38,952 nt of DNA from Actinoplanes oryzae. Its GTDB lineage: Bacteria; Actinomycetota; Actinomycetes; Mycobacteriales; Micromonosporaceae. Below, piece after piece: positions 37,852 through 38,952 of the stretch. The notes beneath the pieces are model-generated. The model was not told where the DNA came from. It searched no databases and saw only the letters and a program-made list of their open reading frames with translations. Location of the stretch: NCBI RefSeq assembly GCF_030757795.1, contig NZ_JAUQWH010000082.1:1-38952 (forward strand). The letters run 5' to 3'. The number at the start of each line of letters is the position of its first letter. The stretch's first letter is position 1. A program made the translations under genes and the position numbers.

Positions 37852-38676
37852 ATGGCGAAGACCTGGTTCATCACGGGGACGTCCCGCGGGTTCGGCCGCG
37901 AGTGGGCGATCGCCGCCCTCGAGCGCGGTGACTCGGTGACCGCCACCGCGCGCAACGTCGCGAGCCTCGACGACCTGGTCGAGCGTTACGGGAGCGACCG
38001 GGTGCTGCCGATCGCGCTCGACGTCACCGATCGCGAGGCGGCGTTCGCGGCCGTGCGGCAGGCGTACGAGCGGTTCGGCGGGCTCGACATCGTGGTCAAC
38101 AACGCGGGCTACGGGCAGTTCGGCATGATCGAGGAGATCAGCGAGGCCGAGGCGCGGGCGCAGTTCGAGACGAACGTGTTCGGGGCGTTGTGGGTGACGC
38201 AGGCGGCGGTGCCCTACCTGCGTGACTCGGGCGGCGGGCACATCATCCAGGTGTCGTCGATCGGCGGCATCTCGGCGTTCATGAACATCGGCATCTACAA
38301 CGCGTCGAAGTGGGCCCTCGAGGGCTTCAGCCAGTCGCTCGCGCAGGAGGTCAGCGCGTTCGGCATCAAGGTCACGCTCGTGGAGCCCGGCGGGTTCTCG
38401 ACGGACTGGAGCGGCTCGTCGGCGCAGCACGCGGCGCAGCTTCCGGCGTACGAGAAGGTGCGCGAGGTGGCGGCCGAGAGCCGCAAGAAGCGCGTCACCG
38501 ACCCGGGCGACCCGGTCGCGACGCGCGCCGCGATCCTCAAGCTGGTCGACGCCGAGGAGCCGCCGCTGCGGGTCTTCTTCGGCGCGGCGCCGCTGGGCAT
38601 CGCGACCGCCGACTACGAGTCCCGCCTGGCCGAGTGGCGCAAGTGGGACTGGCTCGCCAAGGAGGCCCAGGGCTGA
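37852..38676 (+). CDS. SDR family oxidoreductase
   Basis: A 274-residue classical SDR starting at ATG 37852 with AGGAGGG well placed. Seen: ITGTSRGFGREWA (cofactor loop TGxxxGxG), LDVTDRE, NNAGYGQFG, QVSSIGG with catalytic serine and Y-x3-K in YNASKWALEG. The residues ARN after strand 2 suggest NADP. It matches the large group of actinobacterial SDRs annotated as retinol dehydrogenase-like; the substrate is unknown. It is divergent from the sigma factor gene. Confidence 0.92.
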   Translation: MAKTWFITGTSRGFGREWAIAALERGDSVTATARNVASLDDLVERYGSDRVLPIALDVTDREAAFAAVRQAYERFGGLDIVVNNAGYGQFGMIEEISEAEARAQFETNVFGALWVTQAAVPYLRDSGGGHIIQVSSIGGISAFMNIGIYNASKWALEGFSQSLAQEVSAFGIKVTLVEPGGFSTDWSGSSAQHAAQLPAYEKVREVAAESRKKRVTDPGDPVATRAAILKLVDAEEPPLRVFFGAAPLGIATADYESRLAEWRKWDWLAKEAQG

Positions 38677-38698
38677 GCAGCTCGCCGCTGACCCGGCC

Positions 38699-38848
38699 GG
38701 ATCGCGAGAAAGGCCGGCCGGGTCGCGGGTGAGCCCGGTCGCATCGCCGGATCGCGAGGAAGGCCGGCCGGGTCGCGGGTGAGCCCGGTCGCATCGCCGG
38801 ATCGCGAGGAAGGCCGGCCGGGTCCCCGGCGAACCCGGTCGCATCGCG
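38699..38848. repeat. Three tandem 50-bp repeats
   Basis: Units lie at 38699-38748, 38749-38798 and 38799-38848. Each reads GGATCGCGAGRAAGGCCGGC then CGGGTCGCGGGTGAGCCCGG and TCGCATCGCC; units 1 and 2 differ by one base, unit 3 by several. Each unit carries a GGCCGGCC palindrome. They lie 22 bases downstream of the SDR stop. Confidence 0.92.
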
Positions 38849-38896
38849 GGAAAGTGGTGCGCGCGGCGTGTGACCGGGGCGGCAGGATGACCGGTC

Positions 38897-38952
38897 ATGG
38901 AGGACGTGCGGGCAGGCCTGCCGCCCGGGGCGGTGGAGTGGGTGGCCCGGGC
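38897..38952 (+). CDS. Start of an unidentified gene, cut by the window end
   Basis: ATG 38897 opens a frame reading MEDVRAGLPPGAVEWVAR up to the edge. The composition looks like coding sequence; an AGGA lies about ten bases upstream. It is too short to classify. Confidence 0.4.
   Translation, partial: MEDVRAGLPPGAVEWVAR

Noticed and set aside
38699..38848. CRISPR array
   Set aside because: The units abut without variable spacers and there are no cas genes.
37780..38898. Minus-strand open frame over the SDR and the 50-bp repeats
   Set aside because: It is antisense to a clear SDR; its repetitive RPGSPATRPAF peptide comes only from the tandem repeat.

Overview
This is a GC-rich actinomycete chromosome segment, most likely from an Actinoplanes-like member of the Micromonosporaceae. 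The indicators are near-universal G/C at third codon positions, many GTG and TTG starts with 4-base gene overlaps, an SsgB-type sporulation regulator beside a PGPGW/TIGR02611 membrane protein and a tRNA-Val, an F420-type luciferase-like oxidoreductase, a SigE-family sigma factor and several secreted polysaccharide-degrading enzymes. The genus is inferred from gene content only.

Layout. 1-5 kb: a helical-repeat protein cut by the window edge, a protein resembling TcmP, a small DUF4236 protein, a GC-rich tandem-repeat patch, an Rrf2 regulator, an AraC regulator and ssgB with a clear terminator. 5-8.5 kb: a PGPGW membrane protein, tRNA-Val(CAC) with a terminator, and a secreted Ig-like repeat protein. 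8.5-9.6 kb: a scar of gene remnants (3' part of an MDR dehydrogenase, an unknown reverse-strand piece, the last ~43 codons of a histidine kinase) in front of an intact NarL-type response regulator. 10.3-16.0 kb: a compact four-gene operon on the minus strand, every junction a 4-base overlap: nucleotide-cyclase-like protein, NTPase-like protein with a degenerate P-loop, SPFH-like coiled-coil protein, and DUF4407 membrane protein. 16.4-22.6 kb: secreted S33 peptidase, LLM oxidoreductase, an ABC substrate-binding protein plus permease without ATPase, an MFS exporter and a solitary Phd/YefM antitoxin. 22.7-32.0 kb: secreted degradative enzymes (GH92 mannosidase, NlpC/P60 protein, M4 metallopeptidase, PL3 pectate lyase and PL4 rhamnogalacturonan lyase in tandem) with an SDR. 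32.1-37.7 kb: a second minus-strand cluster: SigE-family sigma factor, membrane protein with three GY-DD-WK repeats, amidoligase, and a large NACHT NTPase. 37.8 kb to the end: an SDR, a 3 x 50 bp tandem repeat and the start of another gene.

The two most interesting regions are the two minus-strand clusters. The first (10286-16018) has the architecture of a signalling or conflict system: a cyclase-fold protein, a degenerate NTPase-like scaffold, and two membrane-associated coiled-coil proteins. The second (32096-37696) places a STAND/NACHT NTPase behind a sigma factor, a candidate anti-sigma-like repeat protein and a peptide-ligase-family enzyme. Neither function can be proven from sequence; both are proposals. 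The pectin-directed PL3-PL4 pair with GH92 and secreted peptidases points to a saprophytic life on plant material.
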